A stretch of 64,000 nt of DNA from CAWAHD01 sp963781785 (GCA_963781785.1 CAWAHD010000001.1:2418001-2482000); one strand, 5' to 3'. Shown: positions 8,342 to 17,408, counted from the first letter of the stretch. A program made the numbers and translations. Notes: generated by a model not told the origin, from the letters alone.

Positions 8342-9682
8342 CTAAATCCCGCTAAGGCGTCCGGTGGAGTCACCGAAACGCTCCACGTTCGTGGCACCGA
8401 TTCGGTCCAGCAGACTGAGGTAAAGGTTGGTGATCGGAGCGGCCGGGTGCTTGACGTAGCGGCCGGGCGTGAGTGTACCGCCGCCGCTACCCGCGAGAAT
8501 CACCGGCAAGTTGTCGTGCGTGTGACGATTGCCGTCGGAGTTGCCGCTGCCATAGACGATCATCGAGTTGTGCAAGAGCGAGTTGCCGTCGAAGTCCTTG
8601 GTCTTTTCCATCTTGTCGAGGAAGTACGCGAGTTGCTTGACGTACCAGAGGTCGATCGCGGCAACTTTCTTGATCTTCTCGGGAATGTTGCGATGGTGCG
8701 AAAGGGAGTGATGGCCGTCCGTGATGCCGATCTCGGCGAAGTCGCGATTGCTACCGTCACCGGAGATCATGAACGTGGCGACGCGGGTTCTGTCGGTCTG
8801 GAAGGCCAAGTGCAGCATGTCGTACATAAGCAGGACGTACTCGGTGAAGCTCGTGGGCACACCGGCCGGCGTGTCGGCGTCGGGGGACGGCGCGCCGGCG
8901 CGGGATTTTTCGGCGCGCTCAATCCGCTGCTCGATGTCGCGGACGCTGGTGAAGTATTCGTCGATCTTCTCGCGGTCGCGGCCGGAAAGTTCCTTTGCCA
9001 GTGACCGCGCGTCGTTCTGCACGAAGCCGAGGATCGAACGCTGTTGTTGCTGGCGCAAGAGGAGGTTTTGCTTGCGCTCGCCGCGGGTACCGGCGCCGAA
9101 GAGCCGCTCGAAGAGGAGCCGGGGATTGACCTCGGGCGTCATCGGGGTGATGGGCGAGCTCCAGGCGAGGTTGTGCTGATAGACACAGGCATAGCCCGTG
9201 TCGCAAGCGCCGAAGTTCTGAATGATGTCGCAGGATAGCTCCAGCGATCGGAAGGGCGCGAGCAGGCCGATCTGCTGCGCCATGACCTGGTCGATCGAGA
9301 CGCCGGCGCGGAAATCGTTGCCGCCGGTCTTCTTGATCCGCACGCCGGTGAGGAAGGTGCCGTTGGCGCGGGCGTGATCGCCGCCGCCATCAGGACCGGC
9401 GGCGGCCGAGAGGTCGGTCAGGCCGCCGAGCACCTGGATCTTTTCCTTGAGTGCGACCAGCGGCTCCATGGTCTTGTTGAGCGCGTAATCCTTGCCACGG
9501 CCGGCAGGGGTCCAGCTCGCGGGGATCGCGCCGTTCGGAAAATAGATGAACGCGGTGCGCAAGGGTGCGCCGGTGGCAGTGGTGGCGCGCAGCACGTCGC
9601 CCGGCTCAAGAGCGGCGAACAGCCCATGCGGCAGCAAAGATTCCACGGCGGGCAGCGCCACGCACACGCCGAAGCCGCGCAA
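8342..9682 (-). CDS. DUF1552 domain protein with a Tat-like N-terminus, start unclear
   Basis: This family of exported proteins of unknown function is very common in planctomycetes, usually beside large DUF1592-type cytochrome proteins. Recognisable parts are LRTAFIYFPNGAIPASWTPAG, LGGLTDLSAAAGPDGGGDHARANGTFLTG, SIDQVMAQQIG and GHHSLSHHRN...KKVAAIDLWYVKQLAYFL. The only start in frame is TTG 9682, but in-frame codons up to 9718 read NHQAYPNRRRF, continuing into LRGFGVCVALPAVES. That is the twin-arginine signal expected for the family. A TGA at 9719 precedes it and no start codon lies between, so the 5' end has been lost to a rearrangement or an indel. It heads the leftward cluster with the cytochrome and dehydrogenase. 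Confidence 0.85.
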   Translation of the reverse strand: MRGFGVCVALPAVESLLPHGLFAALEPGDVLRATTATGAPLRTAFIYFPNGAIPASWTPAGRGKDYALNKTMEPLVALKEKIQVLGGLTDLSAAAGPDGGGDHARANGTFLTGVRIKKTGGNDFRAGVSIDQVMAQQIGLLAPFRSLELSCDIIQNFGACDTGYACVYQHNLAWSSPITPMTPEVNPRLLFERLFGAGTRGERKQNLLLRQQQQRSILGFVQNDARSLAKELSGRDREKIDEYFTSVRDIEQRIERAEKSRAGAPSPDADTPAGVPTSFTEYVLLMYDMLHLAFQTDRTRVATFMISGDGSNRDFAEIGITDGHHSLSHHRNIPEKIKKVAAIDLWYVKQLAYFLDKMEKTKDFDGNSLLHNSMIVYGSGNSDGNRHTHDNLPVILAGSGGGTLTPGRYVKHPAAPITNLYLSLLDRIGATNVERFGDSTGRLSGI

Positions 9683-9792
9683 AAAGCGGCGGCGGTTGGG
9701 ATATGCTTGATGATTGGTTCAATGGGCCTGCCCGGTCCCTCCGCGGAGGGCGGCGGAATTCCTAGCTCGAGCCACGGAAAGACGAGCCAGAC

Positions 9793-10404
9793 GTGCTCGA
9801 CGACTCGGTCACCCTCTGGATCCGACGACTCGAGACGGGCGACCCCGAGGCCGCCGAGCGGCTCTGGAAGAGCTATTTCCCCAGGTTGGTCCGCTCGGCC
9901 CGATGGCGGTTGCAGAAGTGCCCATCCCGGCTGGCCGATGAGGAGGACATCGCCCTCAGCGCCTTCAAGAGCTTCTGCCGCGCCACGGGGAATCTGCATC
10001 AGATCCAGGACCGCGTCAGCTTGTGGCCGTTCTTGCTCATGCTCGTCGCCAGGAAGGTGTCGCATCTCGTGCGGCACGAGAGACGGGCCAAGCGGTTTGG
10101 GCGGCTCGCGGAGGCGCCGGAGGGCATGGAAGCCTTGATGAACGAGGTGCCGGGGAGGGAGCCACCTACGGACCTGGTCCATCAGATGACGGACGAGTGC
10201 CAGAACCTGTTCGACCGCCTGCCCGACGACTCGCTCCGCACGGTCGCCAGCATGAAGCTGGAGGGCTTCACCAACGGCGAGATCGCGGAGCATCTCGGGT
10301 GCGGCCACCGGACGGTCGAGCGGAAGGTCCAGGTGATCCGCCGGCTCTGGCAGGGCGATGAGCCGCAGACCGGACGGGAGCGAGGCCACCATGGGCGCGC
10401 ATGA
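9793..10404 (+). CDS. ECF-type RNA polymerase sigma factor, planctomycete kinase-linked group
   Basis: The 203-residue product contains sigma region 2 (residues about 15-85: LETGDPEAAERLWKSYFPRL, DEEDIALSAFKSFCR) and region 4 (about 140-190: LFDRLPDDSLRTVASMKLEG followed by NGEIAEHLGCGHRTVERKV), with nothing else. The start is GTG 9793. It overlaps the following Ser/Thr kinase-WD40 gene by 14 bases, which is the genomic signature of the planctomycete ECF groups whose activity is linked to a kinase. The likely job is to direct transcription of a stress or envelope regulon, with the kinase as sensor or switch. Neither target genes nor an anti-sigma factor are visible. No promoter of its own type could be identified by eye upstream. 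Confidence 0.92.
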   Translation: MLDDSVTLWIRRLETGDPEAAERLWKSYFPRLVRSARWRLQKCPSRLADEEDIALSAFKSFCRATGNLHQIQDRVSLWPFLLMLVARKVSHLVRHERRAKRFGRLAEAPEGMEALMNEVPGREPPTDLVHQMTDECQNLFDRLPDDSLRTVASMKLEGFTNGEIAEHLGCGHRTVERKVQVIRRLWQGDEPQTGRERGHHGRA

Positions 10405-13400
10405 CGTCGTCCGCCGCCTCGACGACCTGGTCGGCCCCAGCCTCTTGCGCGTGGACGAGCTCTGCGATCGCTTCGAGTCTGCCTTGAGGCGCGGAGAGCG
10501 GCCCTGCCTGGCGAGCTACGCCCGGGAACTGCCGGAGGCCGATCGCCTGGTCGCGGCCGGGGAGCTGCTCCGGGTCGAGGTCGAGTACCGCGTCAGGCGC
10601 GGCGAGGTGCCGATCGCCCGGGAGTATGAGGAGACCGATCCGGCCCTCGACCCCACCTGGGTCGAGCAGGTCATCGCGGCCGAGCTGGTGGTCCATCGAT
10701 CGGACCTCTCAGCGGCCAGCCCGGCATCGGGACGCCCCGAAGGGTCAGAGAACGGCGAACTTGACCATGGCGGACCCGGGAGCCCAGCGGCCCTGGCGGC
10801 CGGGTCGGGGTGCGTCGGCCACTATCGCCTTCTGGAGCCGCTGGGAAGTGGAGCGAACGGCTCCGTATGGAAGGCGATCGACGAGGAGCTGGACCGGGTC
10901 GTGACCCTGAAGATCCCCCATACTCACCGCGCCACCGCAGACTTCCTGGCGCGCTTCTCCCGGGAGGCGCGGGTCGTCGCCCGCCTGCGGCACCCGGGGA
11001 TCGTGACCTTGCACGAAGTCCTCCAGTGGGAGGGTCGGCCCGTCCTCGTCTCGGATTTCGTGGAGGGCTCCCCTCTTGACGATCTCCTCGCGCGCCGTCG
11101 GCTGTTGCCGAGGGAGGCGGCCGAGGTCGCGGCGAAACTCGCGGAGACCCTGGCGTATGTCCACGAGATGGGGGCCGTGCATCGCGACATCAAGCCTGCG
11201 AACGTCCTGATCCCCCGGAAACCGGCGGAGGCAGCCGCTCCGGATGACCTCAACAATCCGCGTATCCTGGATTTCGGCCTGGCGATCGTCGTGGGGTCGC
11301 AGGCCGCGCTGACCCAGGACGGCGACTTCTTCGGCACCCCCGCCTACATGAGCCCCGAGCAGGCGTCCGGGCGCGTGCGCGAAATCGATGGCCGAAGTGA
11401 CATTTACAGCCTGGGCGTCGTCCTGTACGAGATGCTCTGCGGAGGGCCGCCGTTCCGCGGGCCGCACCCGGTCCTCGTCCTGAGGATTCTCCACGAGTCG
11501 CCGCCCCGGCCGCGGTCGATCGACCCGGCGATTCCCCGCGACCTGGAGGTCATCTGCTTGAAGGCGATCGCCAAGGATCGCCGCGAACGCTACGGCTCGG
11601 CCCGCGAGATGGCCGAGGATCTGAGGCGCGTGCTTGCGCGGCGAGCCGATCCGGGCCTGTCCCGCTGGTCCGGTCCGCCGGCTGCTCTACTGGGCGAGGC
11701 GCCGGCCGGCCGTGGCCTCGCTTTCGTTGATGGCCTTGGTCGCGCTCCTGGCGGTGGTGGCAGCCGTCACGGGCTGGTCCTATAGCGGCCGGCTAAGTTC
11801 CGCCCTGGCGGCGACCGACCTGGCCCGTCAAGCCGAAGCCGAGCAGCGTCGCGAGGCCGAGTTTAGCCTCTACTTGCACCGCATCGGCTTGGCTTCGAGG
11901 GAATGGTCTGCCGGCAACGTGGGCCACGCCGAACGGCTGCTCGACGAGTGCCCGCCCGAGCTGAGGGGCTGGGAATGGCGACACCTAAAGTCGCTCTGCC
12001 ATCGCGACTTCGTGACGATCGTGCACCAGCGCGACGGCGAGCGTTCCAGCACCGTGGTCACAGTGGCCTATAGCCCCGACGGCCGCCGACTGGCCTCGGC
12101 CGACCGCGACGGGGATATCAGGATCTGGGATGCCGACTCCGGCCGCGAGCTGCGCCGCCTGGAAGGCCACTCCGCGTCTGTCCGGGCCCTGGCCTTTCGC
12201 CCTGACGGCCAGGCCCTCGCCAGCGCGGCCGGCGATGACACCGTTCGCATCTGGGACGCCGACACCGGGGCGCTGTGCGCACCATCCGGGCACGTGGGCA
12301 TTTCCCGTGCAGCATCGCCTATTCGCCCGACGGAGCCCTGCTCGCGACGGGCTCGGGGTATCGCGTCGATGAATACGGCCCGGGCGAGTCCCACGCGGGC
12401 GTCGTGAAGCTGTGGAATGCCGCGACGGGGCGCGAGGTCGGCAGCCTCCGCGGGCACTCTCAGCACGTCCTGGGCGTCGCCTTCCGCCCCGACGGACGGC
12501 AGCTCGCCTCGGCCAGCGGCGCCTGGCGGACGCACGACGCCTTCGAGCGGCGGACGGGCGAGATCAAGGTCTGGGACCTGCCGTCCGGCTCCGAGGTCCG
12601 CACCCTCTCGGGTCACGACGGCCCCGTCACGGGCGTCGCGTTCAGCCATGATGGCCGGCTCCTTGCCAGCGCCGGAAGCGACCGGGCCGTGCGGCTCTGG
12701 GACTCTGCCTCGGGCCGGCCGCTCGTCACGGCACTCGGCCACCGCGACGGGATCAGCGGCCTGGCGTTCGGCCCCCGGGGGGAATGGGTCGCGACGTCGA
12801 GTCACGACGGCACCGTCCGTGTCTGGGATGCCGCGACCGGCCAGGAGCGGGCCGTCCTGCGAGGGCACACGGACGCGGTCGCGTGCGTCGCGGTGCGGCC
12901 CGACGGCAAGCGTATCGCCTCGGGCGGCTCGGACCGGACGATCAAGGTCTGGGAACCCGCCAGGCGCAGCCCGCCCTCGTCCTCAGCGGCCACCGCGGGC
13001 CGGTGGCCCGCCTGGCCTTCCTCCCCGACGGCCGCCGTCTCGTGACCGCCAGCACACCCTTGGGCGACGACGATCGGGTCCATGCGGAGATCTGGCTCTG
13101 GGACGCCCGGACAGCCTCTCGCCTCCGCACCTTCCCCTGTCCCGCCGGGCTCGTCTTCGACATCGCGATCAGCCCCACCGGCCGCTGGCTGGCCGCCGGC
13201 ATCGATCAAAAGATCAAGATCTGGGAAGTCGAGACGGGTCAGGAGGTCCGCACCATCACGGTCATCCCGGATGGCACGTTGAGCGAATACAGCCTCCGCA
13301 ACAGTGTCCGGGGACTTTGCTTCTACCCGGACGACGTGCGTCTCGCCTCGGCGAGCCAGCGCCCGCAACCGGAGGCCCGGGGCTCTCCACGGGACCGCTG

Positions 13401-13962
13401 GAGGCAGGTCATCTCCGAGTGGGACCTGGCCACGGGACGCGAGGTGCGGGCCATCGTCGGCAGCTTCCCCATCAGCCGGAACCTGGCGATCAGTCCTTCG
13501 GGCGACCTGATGGCGTACGCCCGCGATAGCTACAACGTAGGCCTGGTCGCCGCAGACTCGGCCGAGCCTCTCCTCGAGTTCCGGGCGCACGACCGGGTCG
13601 TCAGTTGCCTCGGATTTAGCACCGACGGCGCACGAATGGCCACCGGCAGTTGGGACCAGACGGCCAAGATCTGGGATCTCCGGTCGCTGCGATCGGATGC
13701 GCGAGGCGCCGTCCCGCTGGTCCTGCGGGGTCACATGGGGATCGTCTCGGGCGTCGCGTTCAGCCCCGACGGCCGGCGCCTGGCGACGGCGAGCGAGGAC
13801 CAGAGCGTGCGGCTCTGGGACGCCTGGACCGGGCAGGAGATCATGACTCTCATCGGGAATGCGGGCGCCGCCAACCAGGTCGCCTTCAGCCCCGACGGCA
13901 ACTGGCTCGCCGCGGCCGGCAGCGACGGGACGGCCAGGGTCTGGGAGGCGCCAGCCCCTTGA
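10391..13962 (+). CDS. Ser/Thr protein kinase fused to WD40 repeats; frame broken three times
   Basis: Joined across the breaks this encodes about 1190 residues. An N-terminal helical segment is followed by a Hanks-type kinase domain: LLEPLGSGANGSVWKAI (nucleotide loop), VVTLKI with the Lys, VHRDIKPANVL (catalytic loop), LDFGLAI and GTPAYMSPEQASG. One membrane helix follows (PAVASLSLMALVALLAVVAAV) and then a coiled segment. About ten WD40 repeats complete it, of the type VAYSPDGRRLASADRDGDIRIWD. The reading frame changes near 11637, 12270 and 12960, while homology to the family continues without a gap in each new frame (for example WARRRPAVASLS after the first). ATG 10391 overlaps the ECF sigma gene. 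The kinase faces the cytoplasm and the repeats are probably outside; its ligand is unknown. Either a decaying gene or sequencing indels. Confidence 0.85.
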
Positions 13963-14133
13963 GCCAAGGATCGATTTAGCAAGTCAGCCTCACCCTGTTG
14001 CCTGAGCTGCCGACAGATTACAGACACCACGGCCGCCCCGAGGTCGTCCGAGGGTCGGCCTGAAGGTCCTCGGTGTCTGTGGCCATCAGCTTCGACCGAA
14101 TACCGTTCGTATACGATACGAACACAAGATCGA

Positions 14134-14214
14134 AGTGTCTTCATGTAAGCGATGAGCTGCCGGCGTTGGTCGTCGTTCAAGGTCGCGCCGAACTCGTGGC
14201 CAGCGTGAGATTGA
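14134..14214 (-). pseudogene. Possible remnant of a cytochrome c-type C-terminus
   Basis: The minus strand reads GHEFGATLNDDQRRQLIAYM then KTL, which resembles the closing helix of c-type cytochromes and di-haem peroxidases (a hydrated Gly-His-x-Phe-Gly turn followed by a Leu-Ile-x-Tyr/Phe-hydrophobic-Lys-Thr-Leu helix). No haem motif or further homologous sequence could be followed upstream in any frame, so this is at best a short relic, and chance similarity is possible. Confidence 0.35.
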
Positions 14215-14689
14215 CCAGTACCGGATTGAGTCCGAATTTCGCCGAAATGCAACGGAAAGCCGGGACCGCGGCACGTCCCAGAAATAAGCTTCGGCCGAGC
14301 CTTGGAGCCTCGAGCAGTGACTCGGGATGGGAACCGATGAGTGCCGCCCGGTGGCCAACGCAATCGCCCCGCCCAAAGCCAGGCACGCTGCGCGCTTCGG
14401 TCCGATCGACCGAAGCCGGTTCCCGAAAGGTGATCTTGGACCGCGATCGTTGGTCTGATGGGTGTTACCTAGAGATCCGTGCGTCCTCATTGGAAGGCCA
14501 CAGGGCGTTTTTTGCCTTCGTCCGCCATTGAGGTAGCCCAAGATCTCGAAACGGCGTGCCGGTGCCCTCCTATTCGTTTTCTTGATGGCGTGATGAGGCG
14601 GAGGCTTGATTCGCTTCTGTAATCCACTTCCATACCCTGCGGTCCACAATCCCGACGTCGAAGTATGTCCCGTCACTCATCTGCGAAAA

Positions 14690-14750
14690 AGAGTTTTCCA
14701 CAGTTTTTTATAACTACATATATGTATCTACATATATTTAGAGGCGTTTA
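14690..14750. other. AT-rich patch with a TTTTCCACA sequence
   Basis: A conspicuous AT-rich patch in GC-rich surroundings contains TTTTCCACAGTTTTTTATAA followed by TACATATATGTA and a second TACATATAT. The first resembles a DnaA box with one mismatch, and the second is palindromic. It could belong to the origin or control region of a lost mobile element, but a single box is weak evidence. Confidence 0.3.
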
Positions 14751-14811
14751 ACATCTCGACCGCACTCGTGTTCGTGATTTCGCCCGCTCGCAGCCGGAAA
14801 TGAATGACTCC

Positions 14812-14838
14812 GAGCGCACGGTCGGCGACCGTGCGCTC
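14812..14838. repeat. Perfect 12-bp inverted repeat sharing tRNA-Pro anticodon-arm sequence
   Basis: GAGCGCACGGTC and its exact complement GACCGTGCGCTC are separated by GGC. The left arm contains GAGCGCACGGT, the same 11 bases found in the tRNA-Pro fragment at 15301-15352 when read on the minus strand. It could fold as a terminator-like hairpin, but no run of T follows directly. The match to the tRNA suggests a recombination origin. Confidence 0.6.
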
Positions 14839-14970
14839 TTACTTTCAGAAGAGCTTAGAGCCAAACGTCTTGAGTCGAGAACCCAGAATGTCTCTGGCCA
14901 GACTCACTTCACCGACCTGCGACCATGAAGTCGTCTGGTCGGAAGTGTCAACCATATAGTGACTTAAACC

Positions 14971-15020
14971 GGGCGCAAGGACTCGAACCTCTGGCCTCAC
15001 GGACCCAAGGTAGAGCGCTT
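14971..15020 (-). repeat. Degenerate tRNA 3'-end-like sequence, possible att scar
   Basis: On the minus strand this reads as a decayed tRNA 3' half: GAGGCCAGAGGTTCGAGTCC resembles a variable loop plus T-arm with a canonical TTCGAGT loop. The anticodon stem is disrupted. It resembles the scars at 3481-3518 and 15301-15352 and, like the first, is followed on the plus strand by TTTCGAGGAAT-type sequence. Confidence 0.5.
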
Positions 15021-15146
15021 TTTCGAGGAATCCCGCGCAGATTCCGGCGATTTATTAGCACGCGAAGATGCCACAATGCGACGTAACGCCGCCCGGCTTG
15101 GGCACTTATGCTATCATGGCGATATTGTGCGATTTGGCGATGATGA

Positions 15147-15160
15147 GTTTTGGTGCCACC
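15147..15160 (+). repeat. TTTTGGTGCCAC element, copy 2
   Basis: GTTTTGGTGCCACC matches the element at 3625-3638 and is followed about 60 bases later by a related pair. Its position beside tRNA-like scars at both loci suggests a shared mobile-element end or recombinase site. Confidence 0.45.
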
Positions 15161-15217
15161 CAAATATGACATAAAGACGTAGAAATTAGAGCATTACGAG
15201 TGCGATAATGCCGATAA

Positions 15218-15239
15218 CGGTGCCAGTTTTAGTGCCATC
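15218..15239 (+). repeat. Paired GGTGCCA / AGTGCCA half elements
   Basis: CGGTGCCAGTTTTAGTGCCATC contains two spaced copies of the GTGCCA core of the TTTTGGTGCCAC element, again next to tRNA-like sequence. The function is unknown. Confidence 0.35.
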
Positions 15240-15300
15240 TTTTCAAGATATGCCGAACAGTTAATCGATGTAAGTGCTTGTGAAAAATGGGTTTGTAAAT

Positions 15301-15352
15301 CGGCCCAACAAGATTTGAACTTGCGACCTCACGGTCCCGAACCGTGCGCTCT
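15301..15352 (-). tRNA. tRNA-Pro(CGG) 3' fragment, not a complete tRNA gene
   Basis: Read on the minus strand, the end of a D-arm (GGCAGAGC) is followed by a perfect anticodon arm, CACGG-TTCGGGA-CCGTG, with anticodon CGG. Then come a five-base variable loop, a T-arm GCAAG-TTCAAAT-CTTGT and an acceptor strand TGGGCCG with discriminator A. The 5' acceptor strand (CGGCCCA) and the 5' half of the D-stem are absent from the flanking sequence, so this is a 3' fragment. Such fragments are left when an element integrates into the 3' end of a tRNA gene and carries a copy of it. The intact gene should lie elsewhere. Confidence 0.7.
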
Positions 15353-15768
15353 GCCGAAATCAGACCACACACGTTCGGTTGGATCAACCGTCACGATCGC
15401 GTGACGCGCGCAACCGACGGGAACGCCGCGAGCCGCAATCGGCCGCACGAGACCAGCAGCCGACGGTTCCTCGTGCTGCGCAAGGCGCTGCCCATCGTCC
15501 TCGATGAGGACATGGGCAACCGGGCGTTCGGCGTCATCGCTAACTTCGCCAACCTTCGTTTGCTCGCTCTGCCTGCATCGCCTCATTTCGCTGAAGTACA
15601 CGTTTCACCCCTCATTTCGTGCTGCCTAGTTCAACTTCGGTGACATGTCCGCTTAACAAAACGGAATTCCGCCAAAAAACTGAAGACCGTGGCGTCGCCT
15701 GCCGATAGGTCGTGATGCGACGGGCCGAACCCCAACCTCGATCCAGCACCCCAACCCGGAGTTCAGAC

Positions 15769-17301
15769 ATGGTCATTCTCGCGGATGCCCCACAACTCAA
15801 TGGCAGTGCCACCGGTCAGCTCAGTCCCACTGACGCCCTTTTGCTGGTGGCCGACGACGCAATGACCTTTCGGTCGCCTGACGGGCAGTCTTATGCCAAG
15901 ATCCCGGTCGATGAGCGGCTCGAGGTCGTTCCGCTCAACTCACACGCGTTCCGGGATTGGCTTCTGGATCGCTGCCGCAGCCAGATCGGAGGCGAGCTTC
16001 CCTCGGCGTACGCCATCGGTCGCGTGCTCCGGGCGATCCAGGCTCGCGCGCGGTTCATCGCGGACGGCCCGCCGGTCTACGTGCGCGTTGGCGCCGCAGG
16101 TGAGGCCGGCAGCGAGGACTATTATCTTGACCTCGCCAATGCGAGCGGTCAGGCCGTGAAGATCAATGCCCAGGGATGGTCGATCGTCCAGAGGCCGCCC
16201 GTTCATTTCCGCCACCCGGATGGGATGCTGCCGCTGCCGATGCCAGGGCGCGATGGCTCGATCCAGCTCTTGCGCCAGTATCTGAACGTGAGCGACTCGG
16301 AATTCTGTCTCCTGGTCGGCTGGATGTGCGCGGCTCTCTTGCCCGTCGGACCTTATCCGATCCTGGTGATCCATGGTGAGCAGGGATCCGCCAAGAGCAC
16401 TCTGGCACGCGCTGTCAGGCGTTTGATCGATCCGCAGGAATCAGCGCTACTCACGGTTCCTGAAACCAAGCGAGACCTCATGGTCGCCGCGTGCAATGGC
16501 TGGCTCCTGGCGCTCGATAACGTCAGCTCGCTGTCGATCCCGATGGCCGATGCGCTCTGCACGCTCGCGACCGGCGGCGGATTTGCGAGCCGCCGCCAGT
16601 TCTCGAACGATCTTCGAGACGTCTTGCACGCCACCCGGCCGGTCATGATGAACGGAATCGACGAATTCGTGCGCCGGGTCGACCTGGCGGACCGGAGCTT
16701 GACGATCACTCCACCGCCAATCTTCGCCGCCAGCCGCCGTGTCGAGACCGAGCTGTGGCGGGCCTACGAGGCTGACTACCCGGCGATGTTCGGCGGACTG
16801 CTGAGCGCGTACGCGGAAGGCCTCCGCTTGCTCCCCTCCGTGGAGATCACCGATCTGCCGCGCATGGCCGGCTTCGCCCGATTCGGAGAGGCCGTCGTGC
16901 GCGGGCTCGGCCAGCCGGCCGATACGTTTCTCTCGGCTTACAACGAGGACCGGCGAGGTTTGGCCCTGAATGCACTCGAGGAGTCGGTCCTGGCCAGGAT
17001 GTTGCTCGACTCGGCCAGTCTGGGCGGACTCAGGAACTGGACCAAATCGGCCACGGAAATGCTCGAAGAGCTTGAGCCGGAAGTGCCGCCCAGGGCCCGC
17101 GGCTCAGTCCGCTGGTTGCAGTCGCCGCGGATGTTCGGCGACGAGCTCAGGCGCATCGCGCCGCTCTTGCGCACCCGCGGGATCTCGGTCAAGTTCACCA
17201 GGACCAACCACGCCCGCCTCATCACGATCGACGCCGACCGGGATTTCGATCATTCCGTCGGACCGCATTACACGGAAGCACTCGACCTGGCCAAGGGATG
17301 A
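15769..17301 (+). CDS. AAA+/helicase-like ATPase of mobile-element type
   Basis: The 510-residue product has a Walker A motif, LVIHGEQGSAKSTLARAV, and a Walker B-like stretch, NGWLLALDNVSSLSIPMAD. These are followed by LATGGGFASRRQFSNDLRDV and PVMMNGIDEFVRRVDLADR. The layout resembles the ATP-binding primase/helicase-associated proteins found in planctomycete genomic islands and phage-derived elements. ATG 15769 is preferred over the upstream frame start because GGAG lies eight bases ahead of it. The gene stands alone next to tRNA-Pro fragments, with no integrase or replication partner left, so it is probably cargo or the survivor of an integrated element. The frame is intact. Exact biochemical activity cannot be assigned. 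Confidence 0.75.
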   Translation: MVILADAPQLNGSATGQLSPTDALLLVADDAMTFRSPDGQSYAKIPVDERLEVVPLNSHAFRDWLLDRCRSQIGGELPSAYAIGRVLRAIQARARFIADGPPVYVRVGAAGEAGSEDYYLDLANASGQAVKINAQGWSIVQRPPVHFRHPDGMLPLPMPGRDGSIQLLRQYLNVSDSEFCLLVGWMCAALLPVGPYPILVIHGEQGSAKSTLARAVRRLIDPQESALLTVPETKRDLMVAACNGWLLALDNVSSLSIPMADALCTLATGGGFASRRQFSNDLRDVLHATRPVMMNGIDEFVRRVDLADRSLTITPPPIFAASRRVETELWRAYEADYPAMFGGLLSAYAEGLRLLPSVEITDLPRMAGFARFGEAVVRGLGQPADTFLSAYNEDRRGLALNALEESVLARMLLDSASLGGLRNWTKSATEMLEELEPEVPPRARGSVRWLQSPRMFGDELRRIAPLLRTRGISVKFTRTNHARLITIDADRDFDHSVGPHYTEALDLAKG

Positions 17302-17387
17302 AATTGGCATGGCCGGCCCGTGCAAGCGATCGCGGAGCGCGCCGGCGGATGTCGTGGGAGAATACGAGCCACCCGGCGTGACGCGGC

Positions 17388-17408
17388 GGTGACGAAGTGA
17401 CGAAGTGA
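17388..17408 (+). repeat. GTGACGAA tandem tract, copy 1
   Basis: The units GTGACGAA GTGACGAA GTGA are arrayed head to tail. A second, slightly longer tract of the same unit follows at 17556-17581. Confidence 0.8.

Larger units (their letters stand above)
13963..15768. other. Gene-poor integration hotspot
   Basis: There is no intact gene in about 1.8 kb. It holds a possible cytochrome c tail remnant (14134-14214), an AT-rich patch (14690-14750), a perfect hairpin (14812-14838), two tRNA-like fragments on the minus strand (14971-15020 and 15301-15352) and TTTTGGTGCCA-type repeats. Small frames near 15.35-15.64 kb on both strands show no recognisable motif. Confidence 0.65.

Noticed and set aside
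11637..12960. Programmed ribosomal frameshifting in the kinase-WD40 gene
   Set aside because: No slippery heptamer with a downstream structure was evident, and three shifts in differing directions in one gene, with many more in the window, fit sequence error better.
14690..14750. Possible replication origin (DnaA-like box and AT-rich palindrome)
   Set aside because: There is only one imperfect box, no cluster, and no dnaA/dnaN or plasmid replication gene nearby. It is kept only as an AT-rich patch.
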